The notes beneath the pieces were generated by a model. It had not been told where the DNA came from and did not search any database. It saw nothing but the letters and a program-made list of their open reading frames with translations. DNA of 30,950 nt from Ga0074139 sp046336825 (GTDB lineage: Bacteria > Bdellovibrionota > Bdellovibrionia > Bdellovibrionales > Bdellovibrionaceae). The stretch covers positions 1 to 30,950 of the forward strand of contig JBKDFX010000050.1 in NCBI GenBank assembly GCA_046336825.1. The letters run 5' to 3'. The position numbers and the translations under genes were made by a program. Positions within the stretch are counted from its first letter, which is position 1. The number at the start of each line of letters is the position of its first letter. Below are positions 7,529-14,495 of this stretch, piece after piece.

Positions 7529-8362
7529 ATGATAAGCTGCCCACGCTGCGGACTCCAAGTTCTTGATTTACATCCCATCGAAGCTAACCTCGGTCAGAAG
7601 TTGGCTGAATTGGGTGAGCTCACCAGCGGCTCGGTCTGTTTATCCTGCCTCACTGAACTTCGAAAAACAGCTTCTGGTGGAAAAGGCGGTCTTCTGCTGG
7701 CCGAAGAAAAAGCCAAAGAACAACATCGAATTCATCTTTGGAAAAGCCGTGTTTCACTGGTTAAAAATGGCCGCCAGCTCATGAGTCAAAAAATGTATTC
7801 TGAAGCGGCTGTGTCCTACGAAAAATATTTAAAAATTCTCGAAATTGTATTTGGAGTCGAAAAGGGACAATCTCTGACTCCAGAAAAGTTTAAAGATTCA
7901 GCACGCACGGAAGAGCTCACCATTGTGGCTTCTGTCTATTGGGACTTGCTTCGCATTTATGACACCAGTGACAAGTATGGAGAGCGACAACAACAAGCCG
8001 CTAGACAATTGGCCACATTCATCAAATTCACCCCCATTTTTCCTGATATCATTAAAAGAGCAGAATCCTTTGTCAAAAAAGCCAAGCACCCTGCCGCGAT
8101 TAAATCCTTTCTTAAAATGGCCTCCGCAGAAAGGCCCCGTTGTTTTATTGCCAGCGCTGCTTTTGAGTCTCCTCTCTGTTCAGAAGTTCAAATTTTGCGC
8201 TGGTGGCGCGACAGTTATTTAAAAAAATCAACTTGGGGTCGAAAGTTTATTTTGCTGTATTATCGAGTTTCTCCGCGAGTCGCTGAAATATTGGACAATT
8301 CTAAAATCCTGCGACAACTCACTCGCACCCTTCTGCGCTACTTGATCAAATGCGTTAGCTAA
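7529..8362 (+). CDS. zinc-ribbon and CFI-box protein of unknown function
   Basis: The 277-residue protein starts with a zinc-ribbon-like pair of CxxC motifs (CPRC at 4-7, CLSC at 37-40). The middle (about 60-200) is helical and reads like a TPR-type repeat region (LMSQKMYSEAAVSYEKYLKIL). The C-terminal 73 residues (from 205) fit the CFI-box domain: CFIASAAFESP, then a VQILRWWRDSYL segment and WGRKFILLYYRVSP, matching the usual CFIATAAYGS...LRxFRDxxL...G..F...YY..SP pattern. In other proteins this box is often followed by a membrane segment; here the protein ends in a basic amphipathic helix. Role unknown. It has no ribosome site and probably its own leaderless promoter. Confidence 0.8.
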   Translation: MISCPRCGLQVLDLHPIEANLGQKLAELGELTSGSVCLSCLTELRKTASGGKGGLLLAEEKAKEQHRIHLWKSRVSLVKNGRQLMSQKMYSEAAVSYEKYLKILEIVFGVEKGQSLTPEKFKDSARTEELTIVASVYWDLLRIYDTSDKYGERQQQAARQLATFIKFTPIFPDIIKRAESFVKKAKHPAAIKSFLKMASAERPRCFIASAAFESPLCSEVQILRWWRDSYLKKSTWGRKFILLYYRVSPRVAEILDNSKILRQLTRTLLRYLIKCVS

Positions 8363-8413
8363 AAACCTGAGATATTTCTTGCCAAGAATTCCGCTGCCGA
8401 TAAGGATTTGGCC

Positions 8414-9472
8414 ATGGTTTATGATTATGTTGTCATCGGTTCAGGACTCAGTGGTTTGATAATTGCCAATCGACTTTCTCAGGAGACTTCAAAAGTTCTT
8501 CTCCTTGAGGCCAGTGATCAATTGGGTGGTTGGCTCACACGCACTCATTTCTCTTTTGTTCCAGGTACAGACTCGGCCTTATCATCTGTGCAAAATTTAG
8601 AAACTTTACTGGGTTTAAAAATCCATGGTGAGACCATTGAATCTTCACCTCTCACTTTTGACTCTGGCGAATTCAAAAACTTTCTTGGTTTTGGCGACAG
8701 GGCTCCTGAATTTTACGATGAAATGTCTTATTTTTGCTCTTCGACGGAGCTCACACTGAAATTGCAACCCCATGAGTGGCTCCAACAATTGCAAAAAAGC
8801 TTTCAAGGACAAGTGGCCACTCGATCCATTGTGACCAAGTTTATCATTGAGAACAATCAAGTGGCGGCAGTTCTTGTCAATGGAACAAAAAAAATTCAAG
8901 GTAAGCAGTTCATTTACTGTGGTGATGTGAAGTTTTTAGAAAGACTCATTCCTGAAGATTTCAATCCTTCAAAAGTTCGAAATAAAATTTCTAAAACAAA
9001 AACTTGGACTCGTGCCTCACTTGTCATCAATCACGGCCATGTTGTGACTGAAAAAACAGATCTCCATATTTTAATCGGAACGGCTCAAGATGAAGTTGTC
9101 ACTTGTGTGGGTCGATTTGATGGCCAGCAGAGCAATTGGCTGACCTTTGTATCCGATGAAGAGGCCGAAGATCCTGAAATCACTGCCCATGCACTGAAAA
9201 GAATTAAAAGACAAATCAAGCGGGCTTACCCTGACTCTCTACCTGAAACCATAACTGAAAAGATTGTTGTCCAGTCTGGGTTTGGCAGTCATTACGATAT
9301 TAAGCTTAACGCCAATCAGTCCTGGCCAGATTTAGAAAACCTTTGGATGGGAGCATCCGGCTTCAATCGAGAGCGCAATATGATCGGCGCTCTTAAACAG
9401 GCCTTTTTGGTTTTAGGTGCACTCGGATTTTCCATTGAGAGCACCCCTACAATTCAAGAGGCTGAGCTTTAA
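8414..9472 (+). CDS. Rossmann-fold FAD-dependent oxidoreductase, amine-oxidase/protoporphyrinogen-oxidase-like
   Basis: A 352-residue flavoprotein. The dinucleotide-binding motif is at the N-terminus (YDYVVIGSGLSGL, with GSGLSG at about 9-14), followed by a beta-strand ending in Glu (VLLLEASDQLGG), the usual FAD-ribose contact and GG motif of the flavin amine oxidase/protoporphyrinogen oxidase/phytoene desaturase superfamily. The C-terminal end has the second FAD contact pattern (LWMGASGFNRERNMIGALKQA). It is shorter than true protoporphyrinogen oxidases (about 450), so the substrate domain is reduced and the substrate is unknown. I chose ATG 8414 over the TTG at 8408 because AAGG at 8402-8405 is correctly spaced. 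Confidence 0.75.
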   Translation: MVYDYVVIGSGLSGLIIANRLSQETSKVLLLEASDQLGGWLTRTHFSFVPGTDSALSSVQNLETLLGLKIHGETIESSPLTFDSGEFKNFLGFGDRAPEFYDEMSYFCSSTELTLKLQPHEWLQQLQKSFQGQVATRSIVTKFIIENNQVAAVLVNGTKKIQGKQFIYCGDVKFLERLIPEDFNPSKVRNKISKTKTWTRASLVINHGHVVTEKTDLHILIGTAQDEVVTCVGRFDGQQSNWLTFVSDEEAEDPEITAHALKRIKRQIKRAYPDSLPETITEKIVVQSGFGSHYDIKLNANQSWPDLENLWMGASGFNRERNMIGALKQAFLVLGALGFSIESTPTIQEAEL

Positions 9473-9727
9473 AGATCAATTACCTCCTGATTTTTCACTA
9501 AATTAATGCGTAGCGCTAATGGTGAATACGCCCAACTCCTTTAACGAGATAAATACTCAAATTGAAAAGGGTTTGCACTTTGTGTCGAGCTTTGATATCC
9601 CCGTCAGTCAATACACACTCCGGATGACGATCTGGTCCTCTTTCGTGGTTGAAAGGGGTCATGTTTGTGGGAATTCCTTCCACAAGCTTTGATCTGGAGG
9701 CGGCTTAACCAGAAAACAGGAGAAAAT
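9473..9727 (+). promoter_or_regulatory. rpsB leader region with hairpin
   Basis: No ORF is supported in these 255 bases. They separate the oxidoreductase gene from rpsB and must hold the promoter of the translation cluster, though I could not pick convincing -35/-10 boxes. A hairpin with arms TTGTGG (9665-9670) and CCACAA (9680-9685) stands about 40 bases before the start codon, and a strong AGGAG (9718-9722) precedes ATG 9728. S2 represses its own mRNA through a leader structure in other bacteria; whether this leader works the same way is inference. Confidence 0.4.
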
Positions 9728-10669
9728 ATGGCAAGCATTACCATGAAAGAAATGCTCGATGCAGGTGTGCATTTCGGGCACCAAACTCAACGATGGAATC
9801 CAAAGATGAAACCCTACGTGTACACTTCACGTGGTGGGATTCACATCATCGACCTTCAAAAAACAATCGTGCGAGCTCAAAAAGCAGCTGATTTTGTTAA
9901 AGATGTAGCTGCCAATGGCGGTCGTTTGATTTTTGTTGGTACAAAAAAACAGGCCATTGAGCCCGTAACTGAAGCGGCTCAGCGTTGCGGTCAATACTAT
10001 GTGACTAAGCGTTGGTTGGGCGGAATGCTCACTAACTTCGAAACAATCAAATCTTCTATCGATCACATGCGCAAAATTGATAAAATGAAAGAAAGTGGAG
10101 AACTTAACTTCCTCACTAAAAAAGAACGCGCAAAAATCGAAAAGGAATACCTTAAGCTTTCTGAGTTTTTAAACGGTATTCGTGACCTCAAGCAAATGCC
10201 TTCTGCTATGTTTGTTGTGGATCTTCCCAAAGAACATATCGCTGTAGCTGAAGCTAAGCGCTTGGGCATCCCAGTTGTGGGCATTGCTGATACCAATTCA
10301 GATCCTGAAAACATTGATTTTCCAATTCCTGGAAACGACGATGCCATTCGATCAATCAAGCTATTTGCAACTTTGATTGCAGATTCTTACATTGAAGGAT
10401 TGAAGCTTTGGGAACAAAAAGTTCGCACAATGTCTGATAAACAATCTGATACAGTTAAAGAAACCAAGTCTGAAGAAAAAGAAGCTCCGAAAAAGCGTCC
10501 TGCTAAGGGTGGAGCGCGACCAGCTCGTGATGAAAAGAAATCTGAAGGACCTGCTGTTGTTAAAGTCACAAAAGCTCGTAAGCTCGTGGCCGCAGGAACT
10601 GCTGACGACGTTGAGATTCAAGCAGAACTCGACACTCAAGCTGATAAAACAGACGAAACTGCTGAGTAA
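9728..10669 (+). CDS. rpsB: 30S ribosomal protein S2 with long C-terminal extension
   Basis: S2 binds the 30S head-body junction and is needed for S1 recruitment. The conserved core is complete: MLDAGVHFGHQTQRWNPKM at 9-27, IHIIDLQKT near 38-46, VTKRWLGGMLTN near 92-103 and PVVGIADTNSDP near 182-193. The core ends at about residue 235; E. coli S2 has 241 residues, while this protein has 313. The extra 75-80 residues are rich in Lys, Glu, Ala and Pro with a short conserved-looking stretch VVKVTKARKLVAAGTADDVEI. The ATG at 9728 with AGGAG at five bases is right; an upstream in-frame TTG would add 21 residues unlike S2. First gene of the cluster. Confidence 0.97.
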   Translation: MASITMKEMLDAGVHFGHQTQRWNPKMKPYVYTSRGGIHIIDLQKTIVRAQKAADFVKDVAANGGRLIFVGTKKQAIEPVTEAAQRCGQYYVTKRWLGGMLTNFETIKSSIDHMRKIDKMKESGELNFLTKKERAKIEKEYLKLSEFLNGIRDLKQMPSAMFVVDLPKEHIAVAEAKRLGIPVVGIADTNSDPENIDFPIPGNDDAIRSIKLFATLIADSYIEGLKLWEQKVRTMSDKQSDTVKETKSEEKEAPKKRPAKGGARPARDEKKSEGPAVVKVTKARKLVAAGTADDVEIQAELDTQADKTDETAE

Positions 10670-10692
10670 CCCAATACTGTTTTTATATTCTT

Positions 10693-10719
10693 CCTCGACT
10701 CTTAATAAAAGGGTCGAGG
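10693..10719 (+). promoter_or_regulatory. rpsB-tsf intergenic hairpin, possible attenuator
   Basis: CCTCGACTC (10693-10701) pairs with GGGTCGAGG (10711-10719) across a nine-base AT loop, nine pairs with one G-U. Only a weak T run follows, so it is more likely a partial attenuator, processing or mRNA-stabilising element than a full terminator. An attenuator between the same two genes is known in E. coli. Confidence 0.55.
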
Positions 10720-10747
10720 TTGCCTGATTAAAACTTAAGGAGACCTT

Positions 10748-11650
10748 ATGTCTATATCTGCTACACAGGTTAAAGAACTGCGCGAAAAAACTAGCGCAGG
10801 AATGATGGATTGCAAAAAAGCTTTGGAAGAAACCAAAGGTGATTTTGAAGCTGCTGTTGAATGGCTTCGCAAAAAAGGTCTTTCTGCTGCTGCTAAAAAA
10901 GCGGGTCGTATCGCTGCAGAAGGTGCTGTTTTCGCTCAAGTTAAAAACAATGTGGGTGTCGTTGTTGAAATCAACTCTGAAACTGACTTTGTGGCTCGAA
11001 ATGATGGTTTCCGAGCATTTGTTCAAAATGTAGCGGACCATGTTGCTGCAGCTAAAGGCACTGAAAACATTCTTCAACAAGCCTACACTAAAAACCCCTC
11101 TCAAACTGTTGAAGATCTTCTTAAAGAAAATATTGCCACCATCGGTGAAAACCTCGTTATTCGACGGGCTGAAAAATATGAAGCCACTGCTAATACTTTG
11201 GTTCATACCTACGTTCACGGAGAAGGTAAAATCGGGGTTTTACTTGAGGTTACTAAAGGCACTGGAGACACCCAGACCTACGCTCAAGATGTGGCTCTTC
11301 ACATCGCAGCTATGAATCCAATGGCTATCTCTGGCGATCAAATGCCTGCCGAAGTCGTAGCTAAAGAAAAGGAAATCTTAAAAGCCAAAGCACTCGAGCA
11401 AGGTAAAAAGCCTGAAATGCTGGATAAAATTGTAGAGGGTCAAATTCGTAAGTTCTTAGCTGAAAGCTGCTTGAACGATCAGGCTTTTGTTAAAAATCCT
11501 GACCTCAAGGTTTCAGAGCACCTTAAAGCTGGCGGTGTTCAAGTTAAACGATTTGTTCGATTTGAGCTCGGCGAAGGAATCGAAAAGAAAAAAGATGACT
11601 TCGCTGCCGAAGTGGCTGCCCAAACAGCTGCTGCAATGAAGGGGCACTAA
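10748..11650 (+). CDS. tsf: elongation factor Ts
   Basis: EF-Ts exchanges GDP for GTP on EF-Tu. The 300-residue sequence has the N-terminal UBA-like domain (VKELREKTSAGMMDCKKAL), the EF-Tu contact motif TDFVARN near residues 79-85, and the core subdomain pattern HIAAMNP. A textbook ribosome site (AAGGAG, 10737-10742) lies five bases before the ATG. It follows rpsB after a 78-base gap containing the hairpin, the classic rpsB-tsf pair. The long minus-strand ORF lying over this gene is a shadow of its Lys/Glu-rich coding. Confidence 0.97.
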   Translation: MSISATQVKELREKTSAGMMDCKKALEETKGDFEAAVEWLRKKGLSAAAKKAGRIAAEGAVFAQVKNNVGVVVEINSETDFVARNDGFRAFVQNVADHVAAAKGTENILQQAYTKNPSQTVEDLLKENIATIGENLVIRRAEKYEATANTLVHTYVHGEGKIGVLLEVTKGTGDTQTYAQDVALHIAAMNPMAISGDQMPAEVVAKEKEILKAKALEQGKKPEMLDKIVEGQIRKFLAESCLNDQAFVKNPDLKVSEHLKAGGVQVKRFVRFELGEGIEKKKDDFAAEVAAQTAAAMKGH

Positions 11651-11654
11651 TCCC

Positions 11655-12368
11655 GTGGGGAGTTTGAAGTTTAAACGCATTTTACTCAAACTCAGTGGTG
11701 AAGCCTTAGCTGGTAATCAAGGCCAGGGAATCAACCCACAGGTTATTCAACAAATCGCTCAGGATGTCGCTGACGCTCACAAGTCAGGTGTACAGATTGG
11801 TTTAGTTATTGGCGGTGGAAATATCTTCCGAGGTGTTTCCGCTTCTGCTCAAGGCATGGACCGAGCTAGCTCTGACTACATGGGGATGTTGGCCACAGTC
11901 ATCAATGCATTGGCTCTGCAGGATGCCCTAGAAAAAGAGGGCGTTCCTACTCGAGTCCAATCAGCCATCGCCATGGCTGAAATCGCAGAGCCCTACATTC
12001 GACGAAAAGCCATTCGCCATCTTGAAAAGGGACGCATCGTTATTTTCGGGGCCGGCACTGGAAATCCTTTTTTTACGACTGATACGGCTGCCAGCCTGCG
12101 TGCAATGGAAATTAACGCTGAAGTGATCATGAAAGCTACAAAAGTGGATGGAATCTACGATAAGGACCCCGCCAAACATAAAGATGCAGTTAAGTTCTCT
12201 GAGATCAACTACATCGATGTTCTGAATCGCGGCCTACAGGTGATGGACTCAACAGCCATTAGCTTGTGCATGGATCATAAACTGCCTATCCTTACATTCG
12301 ATCTAATGAAAAAGGGAAATATCTTGCGCGCCATTAATGGCGAAAAAATTGGTACTTTAGTTCACTAA
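11655..12368 (+). CDS. pyrH: uridylate kinase (UMP kinase)
   Basis: PyrH phosphorylates UMP to UDP and belongs to the amino-acid kinase fold, forming hexamers in bacteria. Seen motifs: RILLKLSGEAL at the N-terminus, GLVIGGGNIFRG near 54-65, GAGTGNPFFTTDTAA near 130-145, MKATKVDGIYDKDP near 158-171, and the end LRAINGEKIGT. Length (237) is normal. The start used is GTG 11655, four bases after tsf; a TTG at 11664 is possible because the bases between form a GGGGAG-like sequence, but it would be too close to act as its ribosome site. Confidence 0.95.
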   Translation: MGSLKFKRILLKLSGEALAGNQGQGINPQVIQQIAQDVADAHKSGVQIGLVIGGGNIFRGVSASAQGMDRASSDYMGMLATVINALALQDALEKEGVPTRVQSAIAMAEIAEPYIRRKAIRHLEKGRIVIFGAGTGNPFFTTDTAASLRAMEINAEVIMKATKVDGIYDKDPAKHKDAVKFSEINYIDVLNRGLQVMDSTAISLCMDHKLPILTFDLMKKGNILRAINGEKIGTLVH

Positions 12369-12380
12369 AGGGAGATCCTC

Positions 12381-12938
12381 ATGGTTGACGGAATAAAAAA
12401 ACAGACACAAGAAAAAATGAACAAAACAGTCCTTTCCTTAGGAGAGGAACTTAAAAAAGTTCGAACTGGTCGAGCCCAGGTTTCCATGCTTGATAATATT
12501 AAAGTTAATTACTACGGCAATTTGTCGCCGCTCAATCAGGTGGCCTCTGTTTCCACTCCTGATGCTAAAACATTTCTAATTGCGCCGTGGGAAACTTCAA
12601 TTTTAAAAGAGATCGAACAGGCCATTGTTAAATCAGATATTGGTATGGCTCCCATCAATGATGGAAAAGTGATTCGTTTAAAGGTTCCTGACCTCACAGA
12701 AGAGCGACGTAAAGATTTAGCTAAACAGGTGAGCAAAATTGCTGAGGACTCCCGAGTGGCCATTCGCCTTGCACGCCGTGACGCCAATGAAGCCCTAAAA
12801 AAGGCTTCAAAAGACAAACAGATCAGTGAAGATGAAACTAAAAAAGGTGAAACTGAAGTTCAAAAAATGACTGATGACTTTATTAAAAAAGTTGATCAGA
12901 TCGCGAAAGAAAAAGAACAGAGTATTCTTTCAATTTAA
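12381..12938 (+). CDS. frr: ribosome recycling factor
   Basis: RRF, with EF-G, splits the post-termination ribosome. The 185-residue protein has the three-helix-bundle signatures: LKKVRTGRAQVSMLDNIKVNYYG with the conserved RTGRA near residue 28, LNQVASVSTPD near 55, and VRLPDLTEERRK-like RLKVPDLTEERRKDL near 103. The C-terminal helix (VQKMTDDFIKKVDQI) is complete. GGGAG lies nine bases before the ATG. Length equals the E. coli factor. It sits 12 bases after pyrH in the conserved order. Confidence 0.97.
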   Translation: MVDGIKKQTQEKMNKTVLSLGEELKKVRTGRAQVSMLDNIKVNYYGNLSPLNQVASVSTPDAKTFLIAPWETSILKEIEQAIVKSDIGMAPINDGKVIRLKVPDLTEERRKDLAKQVSKIAEDSRVAIRLARRDANEALKKASKDKQISEDETKKGETEVQKMTDDFIKKVDQIAKEKEQSILSI

Positions 12939-12946
12939 GGAATTAA

Positions 12947-13678
12947 ATGCTTTTGCCACGTCATCTTGCAATCATTATGGACGGCAATGGTCGCTGGGCA
13001 AAGCGTAAGGGAAAACTACGTCATTTTGGTCACATTCGTGGAACACAAGTGGCCAAAGACATCATCACCCATTGTGCTCGTCTCGGTATTCCTTTTTTGA
13101 CTCTCTACGCTTTTTCTGCAGAAAACTGGCAGCGCCCCAGTGCTGAAGTCAGGATTCTGATGAAGCTACTTAAAAAGTACTTACAAAAAGAAGTGAAGGC
13201 TTTAATAAAAGAAAATATCCGGTTTCAAATTATTGGTGATCGCTCCCGTTTGTCATTGGATATTCTAAAAGTTATTGATGATACTGTGGACCAAACAAGG
13301 CATTGCTCGGGTATGACCTTAGTTTTTGCTCTCAGCTATGGGTCCCGCCAAGAAATACTGATGGCGACAAAAAAACTAGCTGAACAGGTTTCAGCTGGTA
13401 AATTATCAGCGGAATCAATCACTGAAGACCTTTTCGCTCAACAACTTCAAACTCATAGTTTCCCTGATCCTGATTTAATCTTGAGAACAAGTGGAGAAAA
13501 AAGAATTTCAAATTTTCTTCTTTGGCAGGCAGCTTATTCTGAATTTTATTTTTCAGATAAACTTTGGCCCGAGTTCACTGAACAGGATTTAGACACCGCG
13601 CTCATGGATTACTCTAAACGCGAAAGAAGATATGGCCGAACAAACCTCGAACATAACTCAGAATCAGCTTCTACTTAG
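12947..13678 (+). CDS. uppS: isoprenyl transferase (undecaprenyl diphosphate synthase)
   Basis: UppS condenses isopentenyl units onto farnesyl diphosphate to make the C55 lipid carrier for peptidoglycan and O-antigen. Motifs in order: HLAIIMDGNGRWAKRKG (residues about 5-22, with the catalytic Asp), HIRGT, LTLYAFSAENWQRP near 52-65, and RTSGEKRISNFLLWQAAYSEFYF near 185-207. Length 243 is normal. AAGGAAT precedes the ATG by four bases. Its last 47 bases overlap the start of cdsA in another frame, an unusually long overlap for this pair. Confidence 0.95.
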   Translation: MLLPRHLAIIMDGNGRWAKRKGKLRHFGHIRGTQVAKDIITHCARLGIPFLTLYAFSAENWQRPSAEVRILMKLLKKYLQKEVKALIKENIRFQIIGDRSRLSLDILKVIDDTVDQTRHCSGMTLVFALSYGSRQEILMATKKLAEQVSAGKLSAESITEDLFAQQLQTHSFPDPDLILRTSGEKRISNFLLWQAAYSEFYFSDKLWPEFTEQDLDTALMDYSKRERRYGRTNLEHNSESAST

Positions 13679-14477
13679 AGTTCTTTCAGCAGCCATTGTA
13701 CTAGCTTTGATTGGCTCAGCTTACTGGCTACTTGAAGATTGGGGCCTCAAGTTTTTTGTTCTCATGGCTGTACTGATTGGAAGTCGTGAACTCAATCGAG
13801 TGCTTTTTGGAAAAGCTGAACTCAGAACCAAAAGTATTATTTTTTACATTTTTAATTTACTCATTTTTCTTTTAAGTGCATGGCGCCCTCAACTGTCAGG
13901 CTTATTTTATTCTTTCTTTTTTGTGTGTTTCTGTGTCTGCCTTATTTCTTTAAATCGCCGCCATAATAATCTGGGTGAACTTTCCATTTACCAAGCCAAA
14001 GCAGCTCTGGGATTTTTTTATGTTGGTCTTCTTCCCTCATTTGCCTATCAGTTAATAACATTACCCTCGGGTAAGTTTTGGTTTATCAGTCTTCTTTGCA
14101 TTGTTTTTGCGGGGGATATTGGGGCTTATTTTGTCGGCCGCAAGTTTGGAAATAAAAAAATAATGCCTCTGATCTCGCCCAAAAAAACTGTGGCTGGTGC
14201 TTTGGGAGGACTCGCTTTTTCAACCCTTGCTGGACTTTTGTGCAGTCAGTTTTTCCCCCAGATCATGGTCTGGAAATTTACAATTTTAGCGCTATTCACC
14301 GGTGTCATTGCCCAATATGGTGATTTTTTTGAGTCTTTACTGAAACGAGTCGCCAACTTAAAAGATTCAGGCGGTCTGATGCCCGGTCATGGCGGAGTGC
14401 TTGACCGTATTGACGGTGTTCTGTTTGCCTGCCCGGTATTTCTTCTTGGTGCCATAATGCTTGAAAAAGTCATTTAG
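13632..14477 (+). CDS. cdsA: phosphatidate cytidylyltransferase (CDP-diacylglycerol synthase)
   Basis: CdsA activates phosphatidic acid with CTP, the branch point of phospholipid synthesis, in the inner membrane. The 281 residues hold about seven or eight hydrophobic segments, and the family signature is complete at about 235-262: SLLKRV..LKDSG.L.PGHGG.LDR.DG, including the catalytic acidic and metal-binding residues. GAKK-like motifs occur earlier (FVGRKFGNKKIMPLISPKKT near 170). The start ATG 13632 lies inside uppS with a GAAAGAAGA purine run before it; a later start would trim the first membrane helix. Directly upstream of rseP, without the dxr gene found here in many bacteria. Confidence 0.94.
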   Translation: MAEQTSNITQNQLLLRVLSAAIVLALIGSAYWLLEDWGLKFFVLMAVLIGSRELNRVLFGKAELRTKSIIFYIFNLLIFLLSAWRPQLSGLFYSFFFVCFCVCLISLNRRHNNLGELSIYQAKAALGFFYVGLLPSFAYQLITLPSGKFWFISLLCIVFAGDIGAYFVGRKFGNKKIMPLISPKKTVAGALGGLAFSTLAGLLCSQFFPQIMVWKFTILALFTGVIAQYGDFFESLLKRVANLKDSGGLMPGHGGVLDRIDGVLFACPVFLLGAIMLEKVI

Positions 14478-14495
14478 TAACCAGACAATATTCTG

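Noticed and set aside
8376..8388. Short palindrome TTCTTGCCAAGAA before the FAD oxidoreductase gene
   Set aside because: Five-base arms in a short gap; too weak to call an operator or terminator.
10361..11218. 285-codon minus-strand ORF over rpsB tail and tsf
   Set aside because: Its Phe/Ser-rich composition is what the reverse strand of Lys/Glu-rich genes gives, it lies over two certain genes and has no ribosome site or known motif.
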